Source: Stentor coeruleus
Lineage: Eukaryota; Ciliophora; Heterotrichea; Heterotrichida; Stentoridae
Length of the DNA: 64,000 nucleotides
NCBI GenBank assembly: GCA_001970955.1
Contig: MPUH01000146.1
Location: 1-64,000 of the forward strand
Reading direction: 5' to 3'
Below, in pieces: positions 30,765-44,800 of the stretch (its first letter is position 1; each line of letters begins with the position of its first letter). Position numbers and translations under genes: made by a program. The notes below the pieces were generated by a model. The model searched no databases. It was not told the DNA's origin and saw only the letters and a program-made list of their open reading frames with translations.

Positions 30765-32540
30765 ATGAACAGAAGTAATACTAGTTCTAATAGCCCTAAA
30801 TTAGCATTTTCTTCACCAAGAAATATCATAGATGGGCCTATTTCAGGACAAAAACGTCTACCATTGATAAAAGATAGAGCTAGTGTTTGCTCAGGACAAC
30901 GTTTCTTTGTCCAAACTCAAGAAGCAAGAAGAGAAACTATACCAAGTTCCAAAAGCCAAAAAACCCTTGAGATGCTACAACAATCTGATGACCATAAATC
31001 AGTAATTTTAAAAACTTTACCTCCGAAAAAAACTCATTGTTCACCTGAACAGAGAAAAAGTCGTGATTCAGACAAATTCGATCCTCATAAATGCAATCTT
31101 GAAATAGATAGCCACAAAATCCCACCAAAAGATAAATCTCAAATAGATCATAAAGAAGGAATCAGTATTGAACTTCATTGTCCTAGCTTATCTAAAAGTA
31201 ATTCGATAGAAAACACCTTAGAACTCTCTGCCCCAATCCATAAAACAGCATCTGAAAGTAATCTTACACTTCTTGAACCACCATCTCCTGAGAATTTAAA
31301 TGAAGTAATCAATAATCTAAAACATGAACTTGAAATGACTCAAAGACAAAATCGACTTCAAATAAAACATCAATTAGAAAATCGTGAGATTTATGAAAAA
31401 GAAATAGACAAACTTATAAAAGAAAACAATGAACTTGAAGTCCTTTTAAACAAATCGTATGAAAAAATTGAAAAGTTAAAAGCTGAAATAAAAAAGCAAA
31501 ACTTAGAAGTTGGGGAAATTCGCCATAAAAATAGAGAAATTATTTTAAGCACAGATAATGATATTTTATATCTAAAAGAAGAAATTGAGTCTAAAGATAG
31601 AGAAATTTTAGAACTTTCTGAACAGTATAAAATATCAGAAGCTACAAAAAAAAGATATGGAGAATCAGCAAAAGAAATCGAAGCGGAGTTTGAAACTTTT
31701 AGAAAATCGTATGAGGTTATGAAAAAAGAATATGATGAATTAAAAAAAAAATACACCCAATTGAAGGATGATTATAGGGATGGGGAACGAAAATTGAAAG
31801 AAAAAGATCAGATTATTGATGAGGTTGTGTTGATCAAAAATGAAAATGCTCAGCTTAAAAGTCAATTTGAGGAAGTGGTTAGTAAGCTTAAAGTATGTGA
31901 AGAATCATTAAACACAGTGACCCACAATTATAATAATTCTAGAGTATCATGGAAAGATAGAGAAGTTCATTTAGAAAACACTATAATAAGTTTACGTGAG
32001 CAGATAAACACAGAAAAAGATAAAAAAACTGTACAAGTAGCTGAGACTGTTAAGTTAAAAAAAGCTTTGACATTAAAGGATTCTGATTCGATTGTGAACT
32101 TTTCTAAAGATGAAGTGTTCAGATATTATCAAAAATGCATAAAACAAGAAAAAGAGTCTATGGAATTACATACATCAATTGATAAACTTAAAAAAGATGT
32201 GGAGTATCTTAAAAACCAATTAAAAGGTAAAGAAAATATTATTTCAAGGATGTCCACACATGTTACTGGCATTGAGATGTTTGAAACTAAAGCTACTCAT
32301 TGTAAAGGAATGATAAATAAAATATGTTCAAGAATAAAAAAACGTGCTTGTTGTAAAAATTGTATGGAAGGACAAAAAACTTATCTTTCAATACCTTGCA
32401 ACCATATTATATGTGAAGATTGTAAGAATGAAATTAAAAAATGCAAAGTTTGTGGAGCTGATGCTATTGAGATGATTGCATTTAAATACTTTGATTTAAT
32501 TAGAGAATCAATTACAACATTAGAGAGTATGATAGAATAG
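30765..32540 (+). CDS. coiled-coil protein with C-terminal RING finger, putative E3 ubiquitin ligase
   Basis: 591 aa. The N-terminal 175 residues are Ser/Pro/Lys-rich and probably disordered. Residues about 180-500 form a long coiled coil. The C-terminus has a C3HC4-type RING: CCKNCMEGQKTYLSIPCNHI followed by ICEDCKNEIKKCKVCG, i.e. C-x2-C-x10-C-x1-H-x3-C-x2-C-x6-C-x2-C, ending near residue 570. The spacing is that of short BIRC/MEX-type RINGs, which usually recruit E2 enzymes. The coiled coil would dimerise it or bind the substrate. The substrate is unknown. Confidence 0.82.
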   Translation: MNRSNTSSNSPKLAFSSPRNIIDGPISGQKRLPLIKDRASVCSGQRFFVQTQEARRETIPSSKSQKTLEMLQQSDDHKSVILKTLPPKKTHCSPEQRKSRDSDKFDPHKCNLEIDSHKIPPKDKSQIDHKEGISIELHCPSLSKSNSIENTLELSAPIHKTASESNLTLLEPPSPENLNEVINNLKHELEMTQRQNRLQIKHQLENREIYEKEIDKLIKENNELEVLLNKSYEKIEKLKAEIKKQNLEVGEIRHKNREIILSTDNDILYLKEEIESKDREILELSEQYKISEATKKRYGESAKEIEAEFETFRKSYEVMKKEYDELKKKYTQLKDDYRDGERKLKEKDQIIDEVVLIKNENAQLKSQFEEVVSKLKVCEESLNTVTHNYNNSRVSWKDREVHLENTIISLREQINTEKDKKTVQVAETVKLKKALTLKDSDSIVNFSKDEVFRYYQKCIKQEKESMELHTSIDKLKKDVEYLKNQLKGKENIISRMSTHVTGIEMFETKATHCKGMINKICSRIKKRACCKNCMEGQKTYLSIPCNHIICEDCKNEIKKCKVCGADAIEMIAFKYFDLIRESITTLESMIE

Positions 32541-32876
32541 AAAAATTATATTTTTAGTTTATTGATGAATAAATCATTTTTAGGAGGATTTAGTTATTGT
32601 TTATAATAAAATAAGTATGATATTCTGATCTTAAATGATTTTTTTTTCATTTGATTTATATAAAATCTCTTATTTTCATAATTAGAGAAAATCACTAAAA
32701 CCTAATGAAATATTTCATCTATTTTAGTATCAATTATTTGATTCTATATAAACTTAAAATCTATTTTAAAAATATTATCATAACATAAGATAATTAATAG
32801 TTTATAAATACTTAAGCCTTCCTCAGATAATTATCATTATAATATCTTTAAAACATCAAAAGACATTTGAATATAA
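32541..32876. other. intergenic, no gene seen
   Basis: AT-rich spacer upstream of the dynein gene; no recognisable promoter element. Confidence 0.55.
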
Positions 32877-35800
32877 ATGTCAGAAGATTTGAGAAGACAA
32901 TTAGCTAAAAGACTTGATGCTAAAAGAAAAGCAGGGTCTGAAAAAGAACAGTCATCGATGATTGCTGCAATTCCAAAGTTAAAAAACAAAATTTTACTAC
33001 CAAACATGAGTTTTGTTCAAAGTGTATCTTCAGGAACACTTCCAAAACCTAAGAAACTTAAGCCGATAACAAATTTTTTAAAAACAAGCCAAGCTTTTAT
33101 CCCACAAAATAAAATCCCAGAATCTGATGAGGTATTGCCTATTCAAAGCACTCAGAAAATAAAGCTCCTTCCTCCAATATCTATACCGAAAATTAAAAAA
33201 CCTCATTATCATGGAGATGGAAAGCTTATAGAAGAGAAAAAAAATATCAAACCACACAAACCATATGAATTAATACAGGTTATAAAAAATGACCCTGAGT
33301 TAGTCGGCGATTTTTGGTACTGTAATCGAATTGGTGATGCATATGATTTCCAATTAGTTCCATTCAGCAAAAAAAATGAAGAATACCTAACAATAAGTTC
33401 TCGTGGCATAACACATTTCACACCAAGCGGGGCATATTTTCTCTCACTAGAAGAATGGGAGCGCGAATACAAACTATATCAGCGACTAAAAGAAATAGAT
33501 TTTTTCAAACAATATAAAAAGTGGAAAAATTTTAGCTTATGGAAAAACCTTCGAAGGAAAAAAATGATGGATGAACGGGGGAAATTTTTACAATCCGAAC
33601 TGTTTATCTTAGATGAAAAGCTAAGAACACCAATTTTGAGCCTACGTGAAAAAATATGGGATATGTTTAGGTTTGATTTTTTCGATCTTACCTGCGATAA
33701 AGTACGAACCATAGAAGGTTTTATAAACGATCAGGAAAAACGAAGGAAATATTGTACTCAAAACCTTGATATTTTACAGAAAAAAATCAAAAGCGATATT
33801 TCCACATCATGTAGAAACTCCTTAGAAGCTTTTAGAAATGAGAGCAAGAATACAAATGATGATGGTAATAAAAAACCCCAAGATGATGAAGAAAACCAAT
33901 TAATAACAGGAGATTTCAATAACAAAATAATGCCTTTTACACAAGATGCTATAATTCGTACTCATTACAAACGGCTTATAAAATTCATCAGATTTTGTGA
34001 CTATCAGATTATTGATGCAAAAATCAATCTATGTCATCAAATGCATATAAAAATCAAAAGTACTTTAGGTTTGAGTAATACAGATAAAGATAAAAAATTA
34101 ACTCGAAGAAAAAGCCAACCACTTTTTATTATAAAATGTTACTTTAAAGACCATATTTTATGTTTTGATCCTACATGTGATAATATAAAAAATATGATAT
34201 ATGATACAACTGTAAAAGGGTTAGAAATTTTACTTAACAATTATATGTTAGCGAATTCTTCAGAATTCATAGAATATCATAATGATGATAGTGAAGGGTT
34301 GATTATAGAGGAGGAGTTTGATTTATTGCAAATGATGATTAATGATGAAATTATAAAACAGGCACATAATGATATTAAGAATAATATTGAATTATCGTTT
34401 TCTAAAATGAATAGACAGGCACAAGGTTTAAAACCATATGTTGATGTTTATTATAAAAATTTGAATATTAGGGTTGAAGAATTGGAAGGTGAAGATATTG
34501 AAGAGATTAAAAAGGTTATCATCGAATACAAAAGACAAGAAGAGGATTTTAATGAACTTAAAGAAATCCAAGATATTGGGATTTTTCAACTTAATATCGA
34601 AGACTTAAAAAACACTATTTTACCCTCACCAACTGAATGCTTGAATAAAATTAATTTATTCCTCCCAGAAGTCGCTTTTGAATCTGCTACAAAACTTACT
34701 ACAATTCTTATTGAAGCAAATAGAAACCTTAAAGGTAATCCTCGTAAAGTTGATGATTATGTGTATATTCTTAAAAATGTCAGGGATATCGAATGCCAAT
34801 TTCAAGATTTAACAAATAAAGTAAATGATTTAAAAGATTTAATGCAACTTCTTGAGATTTTTTGTATACCATATGATGATAATTTAAAAAGAAAATACAA
34901 TGAAACATTATCAGCTTTAGATTCTTTAAAACAAAGATTACAATCATTTTATGAAAGAGCAGAAAATGATAAAATAAGGTTTACTAGAGAACTTAGAGAA
35001 AAAATTATAAATGTTGATAAAAGGGCTGTTGAGCTTAAAGAGAAACTTAAAGATGAAAGATTAGCTAATAAGGATTCTCTTGCTAGTGAGATGATACAGA
35101 TAATGAATAATTATGGGGAAAAAGTTGATATACTTATAGCTGATGCAAAAGCTTTTAATGATTATCAGCAGGAATTAGAGATTGAACCTAAGAATTTTGT
35201 ATTAGTATATGAAGTACAAAAAGATTTTCAAAGGAAGTATGATATGTGGAGAGCTCTTTATGAATGGCAAATAAAAGTATTGAATTGGAACGACACAGCT
35301 TTTAGTGTGATCGATGTTGAAAAAATCAGCAAAGAAGTAGATATGTATTATAGAATCGCAAAAAAAAGTATGATTCTTGAAGAACAGGGAAATTTTGTCC
35401 CTCAAACACTAAAAGCTAAAGTGGAAATGCTAAAAGATACAATGCCTGTAGTTGTTGACCTACGATGCAAAAGTTTAAAAGATCGGCACTGGAAAGATAT
35501 AAGACAAGAACTTAAACTTGAAAACAACATCCACGACCCGAAGTTTACATTAAAAAAACTTTTAGATTTAAAAGTTAACAGCATTAAAGACAAAATTGCA
35601 GAAATTGCTTTAAGGGCTAGAAAAGAAGAAGAAATCGAAAGGCAACTTGACATGATAGAAGAATCATGGAAAGAAGTTTATCTTGATGTCAAATACGACA
35701 AAAATGAAGATTATCATATATTGCAATCAATAGATGAAATAATATCAAAACTTGAAGATACTCAAGTCACATTAACAACTTTACTTACAAACAGATTTTT

Positions 35801-38800
35801 AGGTCCATTATTTGATCGTGTTGATACCTGTAGTAAAAAATTCAAACTTTTCGCTTTGACCTTTGACGAGTGGCTTATGTGTCAAAAACAATGGGGAGAG
35901 CTTAGTAAAATTTTCCGTTGTAGCGACATAGCAAAAAAACTCAAAGACAAAAACAAGAAATTCCAACAAATCGACATACAATTTAGAGAAAAAATGAAAG
36001 CTACATCTTATCATAGTCATGCTTTAACAACATGTACAAAAGATGGCCTTCTTAGAACTTTACAAGATTGGAACCGATCATTGGAAAAACTTCAAAAAAC
36101 CTTAGAAGACTATTTAGATAAACAAAGAACTCAATTCGCTAGATTTTTTTTCTTATCAAATGATGAGCTTCTTTTAATCTTATCAAATTCACAAAGTAGT
36201 AGACTTATCCAACCTCATTTAAAAAACATGTTTGAAGGGATTTATGAGCTTGAATTTGATGAAGAAAAAAGTGATAGTATTTTAGCAATAGTCTCAGCAG
36301 AAAAAGAAAAAGTTGATATAGCAAAAGGGACAAAGGCTAAAGGGAATATTGAAGATTGGCTTAGGAATTTAGAACAAGCTATGCATGTAGCTTTGAAACA
36401 TAAAATGGCTGAAGCGAATTCTTCAAGTACAGATATGAGTAGAAAAGAACTTATAATAACATTTCCAAGCCAAGTATCTTTAACAGTATGCATGATCATG
36501 TGGGTAAATTCTACTGAAGAAGCTTTAAGTAATCGTGATATGGCCCTTGAAAACCTTGGGGATTTATTTGAAACAACAAATAATTATTTAGATGATTTAA
36601 GCCAAATTATAAGAGAAAAACTATCTCCACATATAAGAAGAAGAGTTGTTTCTCTTGTAACACAAGATGTACATAATAGGGATACTCTTGAATGGTTAAA
36701 AGATGAAGAAGTTTCTAATGTAAATGATTTTAAATGGCAACAGCAATTAAGATATTATTGGAATATATCTGGAGATAACTGTTTGATAAAACAAGTAAAT
36801 TCTGTTTTCCCATATGGATATGAGTTTTTAGGAGCTACAACAAGATTAGTTATAACAGGTTTAACTGATAGATGCTGGATGACTATTACTGGAGCACTTA
36901 AATTAAATCTTGGTGCTGCACCAGCAGGACCTGCAGGTACTGGGAAGACAGAGTCAATAAAAGATTTAGCTAAAGCTATGGGAAGATATTGTGTTGTGTT
37001 TAATTGTTCGGAACAAATAACATATACTATGATGGAAAAACTTTTTATGGGATTGTGTTTTACAGGATCATGGTCATGTTTAGATGAGTTCAATCGTATT
37101 GATATTGAAGTTCTATCTGTAATAGCTCAACAATTAAGAGTAATAAAACATGCTAAAGATGAAGAAAAACAAGAGTTTTTTTTTGAAGATAAAAAAACCC
37201 AGTTGAGTTTAACGATGGGGGTTTTTATAACAATGAACCCTAATTATGTTGGCCGTACTGAACTTCCTGATAATTTAAAAGTATTGTTTCGTCCAATATC
37301 AATGATGGTCCCTGATTATACACTTATAGCAGAAGTTATGCTTTATGCAGAAGGTTTTTCAAGTGCTAAGGAACTATCTTTAAAAATGACTAAACTTTAT
37401 AAATTAGCATCAGAACAATTATCTCAACAAGACCATTACGACTTTGGTATGCGAGCAGTAAAAAGTGTTTTAAACATGGCCGGTTCATTAAAACGTAAAG
37501 AACAAAATATGAGTGAAGATGTTATTCTTATAAGAGCTATGAAAGATTCTAATGTACCAAAATTCCTCAAAGAAGACCTTATATTATTCAATGCTATCGT
37601 CAATGATCTTTTCCCAACTTCTGGAGTTATAAAACCTGATTATGGAGAATTAGAATCTTGTTTACGTGATTGTATAGCCCAAGAAAAACTTAAACCTATA
37701 GAAAATTTCATATATAAAGTTATACAATTATATGAAACTATGGAAGTTAGATTTGGGGTTATGATTGTTGGGCCGGCAACAGCCGGTAAGTCGACATGTT
37801 ACAAAATTTTAGCTTCAACAATGACTGAACTCAGGAATAACAAATCAAAAAACCTTAGTTTCCAGAAAGTTCAATATCAAGTTATAAACCCAAAATCAGT
37901 ATTAATGGGAGAATTATATGGAGAATATAATGATATAACTCAAGATTGGAAAGATGGTCTTGCTAGTTTTATAATCAGAGAATTTAGTAAAAAAGATGAT
38001 TCTACAAAAAGATGGGTAGTTTTTGATGGACCTGTAGATTCTTTATGGGTTGAGAATATGAATACAGTGCTTGATGATAATATGATGTTATGTCTTGCTA
38101 ATCAAGAAAGGATAAAATTAAAACCTGAAATGAGGATGTTGTTTGAAGTTGGGGATTTAGCAAGTGCATCTCCAGCAACTGTATCTAGATGTGGGATGTT
38201 GTATATGAATATAGAATCAGTTGGATGGAAACCAATACTTGATATTTATATGGAAAAATACACTTTGGAATGGAATGAAAAAAATGTTGAGTATCTTAAT
38301 TTGCTTATAAATAATTACTTTGCCATGTGTATGAAGATATTAAGAAAAGGGCTTTTTGAACCTATACCAACAACAGATAATAGCGTTGTTATAAGTTTTT
38401 GTAATTTATTCAGAGCTTTGACCCTACCTGAAGTGTGCCCAAGACTTAACGACAATTTTGATTACTTTAAAAAATTCCTTGATAAAATTTTTGTTTTTTG
38501 TCTTACCTGGGGTATTGGAGGGAGTTTAGATTATGCAAGCCAGGTGCGTTTTGATCAATCAATATCATCAATATTAGGTGTTGATTTACCAAGAGGGTCG
38601 CTATATGAGTCATTTGTAAACCATTACAAAATCGGTGGCGAGTATAAATTTTGGGATAGTCTAATGCCTGAATTTAAATACAATCACAAATTGAGTTTTT
38701 ATCAATTACTAGTCCCTACAATAGACACAATACGTTTTGAGCAGTTATTAAAATACTCTATTTCTGTACAGAAACCAATGTTTATAACAGGAAATACAGG

Positions 38801-41800
38801 GGTAGGGAAATCTGTTATAATTTACAATAGCCTTATGGGACTTAGAGATACATCCAAAATCAGCCCATTTTTCTTAACTTTTTCAGCACAAACAACCTCG
38901 TCTGAAACACAAAATTCTATAGTTTCTAAGTTAAACCCTATAAAAAAAGGTATCCTAGGAGGTCATGGGAGTAATAAAATCGCCCTTTTAATAGATGATG
39001 TAAACATGCCTAGGGCGGAAAAATATGGAGCTCAACCAGCAATTGAACTTTTAAGACATTATTGTGACCATGGATGTATTTATGATAGAGAAAAAAAAAT
39101 ACCTATGAAAATAATTGACACAACACTTATTTGTTGTGCTGCTCCACCAGGTGGTGGGCGAACTGCTTTAACACAAAGATTTACAAGACATTTTCATATA
39201 TTAGTAATACCTGATACTAGTGAAGAAAGTATGACACTTATTTTTAGAACAATTATTGATGGGTTTTTTTCTTATGGCTTTAAACAAGAAATACAAAATA
39301 TGGCTACACAAGTTGTCATGGCTTCTATATATTTGTATCAAGGATTAAAATCAGAACTTCTTCCAACACCTTCAAAAAGCCATTATCTTTTTAATCTAAG
39401 AGATTTATCAAAGGTATTTCAAGGTATACTTATGGCTAAACCTTTGAATTTGATAAATCCTGATAATTTGATAAAAATGTGGATACATGAAGTTATGAGA
39501 GTTTTTTATGATAGGTTGACTAATAAAAGTGATAAAGATTGGATTGCTGATGTTATTATAAGATTGATACTACAACAGTTTAAAATGTCAGTAACTAAAG
39601 AAGAGGTTTTTGAAGGAAACCCGATATTGTTTGTTGATTTTTTAAAAGGAGATCAGGATATGGAAGATAGGGAATATGTTGAGGTTAGGGATTATAACAT
39701 GCTTGTCAAAAGGATTTATGAGTTTTTAGAAGATTATAATTCACATAATACAAAAAGTATGGAACTTGTATTTTTTAATGATGCAGTACATCATTTGTCT
39801 AGAATCTGTAGAATACTTAGACAACAAAGAGGTAATTGTATGCTTATAGGTGTTGGTGGCTGTGGTAAACAATCTTTATCTCGTCTAGCTTCATTTATAT
39901 GTCATTGCGATTTATTTCAAATACAAGTTACTAAAGATTATAGACATACTACATTCAGAGAAGATATAAAAAAACTCTATCTTTCTTCAGGAGGATTAGA
40001 TCCAAAAACTAACCTTTTTTTAATAACAGATACACAAATAACAAATGAATCATTCTTAGAAGATATTAATAATATCCTAAACTCTGGGGAAGTACCTAAT
40101 CTTTTTACTAAAGAAGAAATAGAAAATATAGAAACAGAACTTCGACCTGTTGCTGAGAAAGAAAAATCTTCAGACAATGTTTTTAATTTTTTCATACAAA
40201 AAGTTAGATCAAATTTACATATAATTTTATGTATGAGTCCTATTGGAGATATGCTAAGAATACGTATGAGAATGTTTCCTTCACTTGTAAATTGTTGTAC
40301 TATAGATTGGGTTGATCCTTGGCCAACAGATGCATTATTAAGTGTTAGTAGAAATAAATTAGCGGATTTGCCTTTGAATATGATGTTAAGATCAGATGCA
40401 CAAAAGAGTAGAGAATTGTTAAGCCAATTATGTGTTTATGTACATCAAAGTGTTAATGAAATTTCTGAAGAGTTTAGTCAAGTTCTTAGTCGTAAAGTAT
40501 ATATAACCCCAAAAAGCTATCTTGATATGATATCATGCTATATGAAAATTCTTCAAGAAAAACAAGATGAGTTCAATTCATCACGTAATCGCTACAAACT
40601 AGGTGTTGAACAGTTAGTCAAAACAAACAAAGAAGTTGCTGAGATGGAAAAAATTCTAATAAACCTTGGGCCAGTGTTGGAAAAAAAGAAAAAAGAAAGT
40701 GAGGAACTTGCAAAAATCGTTGAAACCGACACAATCGAAGCTAACAAAGTTAAAGAAATCGTCGAGGAAGAAGAAAAAGAAGTTAACGCCAAAGCTCAGG
40801 AAATCAAAATAATCCAAGAAGATGCTGAGAATGATCTTCGTGAAGCGTTACCAATCCTTGATGGTGCGGTTAAAGCTCTCCAAAACATCGATCGTAAACA
40901 AATTGTTGAAATCCGTACATTTACCGCTCCACCTGAACTTGTTGTATACACCTTAGAATCTATCGCAATCTTAATGGAAACTCCAACAAATATGGATGCA
41001 ATAAAAAAACTTCTACAAAATAATTTCTTAGAAAGCCTATTAAATTTCCCAAGAGATAACATAAAACCAACAACCTTAAGAAAACTTCGAAGTAAAATCA
41101 GTACAAACCCCAACTTTACCCCAGAAAAAGTAGAAGTTCAAAACATAGCTTCAAAAAGTTTATGTCAATGGGTTTATGCTATAGAAAACTATGCAAAAAT
41201 CTCTAAAGAAGTTGAACCAAAGAAAAAAAGACTTGAAGAAATGAACAAAGCCTTAAGTGAAGCTATGGCAAGTCTAAGACAAACCCAAGACCGTTTAGCA
41301 GTTGAGCTAGATAAAGTAAAATCATTAGAAAATCAATTAAAAGCTGTGATTGAAGAAACAAATAGACTTGATAATGAAATCCAAAAGACAAATATACGTT
41401 TAGCTAGAGCATCAGTACTTACTGAAGGGCTTAAAGATGAGCATAAACGTTGGGTGATTGCTTTAGAAAAACTTTCAGAACAAATTGCCCATATACTTGG
41501 AAATACATTTATCGCATCAGCAAGTGTTAGTTATTATGGACCATTTACTGGGATTTATAGATCAAAACTTGTTAATATGTGGATAAATAAATGTATTGAA
41601 TTAGGGATAACAGTAAGCCCATGTTATGATCTTCAAGAAGTATTAGGTGATCCTATAATAATAAGAGAATGGAATATATGTTCATTACCTTATGATTCAA
41701 TATCAATAAATAACGCAATAATTATTACAAGAAGTGAAAGATATCCATTAATGATTGATCCACAAGAACAAGCTAATAAATGGATAAAAAAAATGGAAGA

Positions 41801-44800
41801 AGAAAATATGTTGAAAGTTGTCAGACAAAGTGATAAGGATTTCAGTAGATTGCTAGAATTATCTTTACGTGAAGGATATCCTATGCTTATAGAAGATATT
41901 GGGGAAACTTTAAACCCTATATTAGACCCTGTTTTAAATAAAAATTTCATAGAACAGTTCCCTGGAAGATTTACTTTAAGAATGGGCGAGATGGAGATTG
42001 ATTATGATAATAGATTTAAGCTGTATATGACAAGTAAACTACCAAATCCTCATTATTTACCTGATGTTTCTATAAAAGTTACCCTTATAAACTTTACAGT
42101 TACAATGCAAGGACTTGAAGAACAATTGTTAGGAGATGTTGTTAGAAAAGAAGAACCTAAAATTGAAGCGGAACAAAACAGGTTGGTTAAGGAAATATCA
42201 GAAGGACAGAAAGAACTTCAAGCTATAGAAAAATCAATACTCTTATCCTTATCGTCTAATGAAGGGAATATTTTAGATGATGCGATGCTTATTGCTAATT
42301 TGGATTACTCTAAAAAACAGTCAGATGTTATAAATAAAAGGATGATAAATTCAGAAAAAACCAAACAGGAAAACCAAATTGCTAGAGAAAAGTATAAAAG
42401 TGTTGCAAGAAGAGGGTCGATATTATATTTTGTCATAGCGGATTTATCAGGAATAGACCCAATGTACCAGTTTTCCTTAAACTATTTTTCGAAACTGTTT
42501 AATATTATATTAACTAACACTCAACAAACTAAAACATTACAAGAAAGAATTGATTTATTAGAAAAATCAGTAACTGAAGTTGTTTATGCTAATGTTTGTA
42601 GAGGGCTTTTTAATTCCCACAAGTTGATATTTAGTTTTTTAATATCAGTACAAGTGCTTAAAGACAAAGGTTTTATAAATGAGTTCGAATTAAGGTTTTT
42701 ACTTCAAGGTCCCAATTTGGTTTCATTTAAAAAATCTATAAACCCCAGTCCAGATACTTTTTCAGAAAAAACCTGGAACTCTATATCATATCTACAAAAC
42801 ACATGCAATATTTTTATAGAACCCCCTTTAGCTGAGGAAATATCAAACAATCTTCTACCTTGGAAAATTTTTGCATCAAGTAAAGAGCCACATTTACATA
42901 ACCTCCCTGAACCTTTTACAAACATATCATTATTTCATAAACTTATGCTTATAAAAGCATTTCGTGAAGAAAAACTCATATACTCAATAACACATTTTAT
43001 AAAAAAAACCCTTGGGGAAAAGTATGTGAAAATCCCCCCAGTGACAATGGAAGAAGTATATTCTGAAACTACAAAACGCACACCTATAATTTTTATATTA
43101 AGTCAAGGAGCTGATCCTATGAATATGATCCAAAGACTTGCTGTTGATAAAAAATGTTCAGATCGTGTAGATGCTATATCTTTAGGTAAAGGGCAAGAAG
43201 AAAGAGCTAAAAGGACAATAGAACGTGGATATAGGGAAGGTAAATGGGTTATACTTCAAAATTGTCATTTAGCTAAATCATGGATGACAGAATTAGATAA
43301 GTTTATTGAGAATTTCGAAGACCCAAAAAACAACATGCATGAAGATTTTAGGCTTTTTTTAACCTCAATGCCATGTAGTTACTTCCCAATTCCAGTTTTA
43401 CAAAATGGAGTCAAACTTACTATTGAACCAGCTAAAGGTATACAAGCTAATTTATTAAGATCACTTAATTCTATTAATGATGATAAATTCGACCAATCAA
43501 CCCATCCTGAAAACTGGCAAAAGATATTTTTTTCACTTTATATTTTCCATGCTGTTGTTCAAGAAAGAAGGAAATTCGGTTCTTTAGGATGGAATATTCT
43601 TTATGAGTTTAATGAAAGTGATCTTGATACTTCTATAAAAACTGTTGAGAATTTTTTATTAGAACAAGAAAATGTGCCTTGGGAAGCTATTCGTTTTGTT
43701 ATTGGGGAGATAAATTATGGTGGTAGGGTTACTGATGATTTAGATAGAAGATGCTTGAGTTGTATATTAAATTGTTTTATAACCCCTGAAGTCCTTGGAG
43801 GAAATTATCATTTTTTAGATAGTTCTGATTATTATATACCAGAAATACTTAGTTTGGGATCTATGAAAAATTATGCTAGTGGGTTACCATTAGCAGATGG
43901 TCCTGAGATTTTTGGTATGCATGAAAACGCGAATATTGCTTATGAGAAAAATGAAAGTTTGCTTATTTTAAGTATCGCCTTGTCTATACAGCCAAAAGAA
44001 AAAGGTATAACAGCCTTAGGGAAAAGCCCAGACCAAATTGTAGATGAACTTGCTAGTAGATTTTTAGAAGACCTGCCTGTATTACTTATGAAATCTGAAG
44101 AAAAAGTGCCGATTTTTACTGAAGACATAAATGGGCTTATGGATGCAATGGCAACTTTTCTCAGTCAAGAAATGGAAAGATTCAACCGACTTCTGGGAAA
44201 AATCAAAACCAGTTTAGAAGATATAAAAAAAGCTATAAAAGGTTTAGGACTTATGACTAATGATTTAGACAAAATGTATACTAGTTTAAATGAAAATCGA
44301 GTTCCAAACATATGGACAAAAGTTGCATATCCTTCATTAAAACCTTTATCATCATGGTTTTTAGATTTACGTGAAAGGATAAAATTTATACGTGAATGGC
44401 TTTTTATAGGAAAACCTAAAGCTTATTGGCTTAATGCATTTTTTTTCCCACAAGGTTTTCTTACTGCAGTTCTTCAAGCTTTTTCTAGAGAACATTTGAT
44501 TCCTATAGATAGTTTATGTTTTTTTTATGAGTTTCAAATTATAGGAAATTATTTGGAAGTTGAAGAAAGACCTGATGAAGGGGTTTTAATATATGGACTT
44601 TATATGGAAGGGTGTAGATGGGATTTTGATGTTATGCAATTAGAAGATTCAAGACCTGGAGAAATGTTTTCTGTTGCACCTTTGATACTTTTTGTCCCGT
44701 CTGAGAAAGGATCAAATGAACCTGAACCTGATGATTATTTTTCTATGCCGGTGTATAAAACTTCACAACGTGCTGGGATTTTGTCGACAACTGGACATTC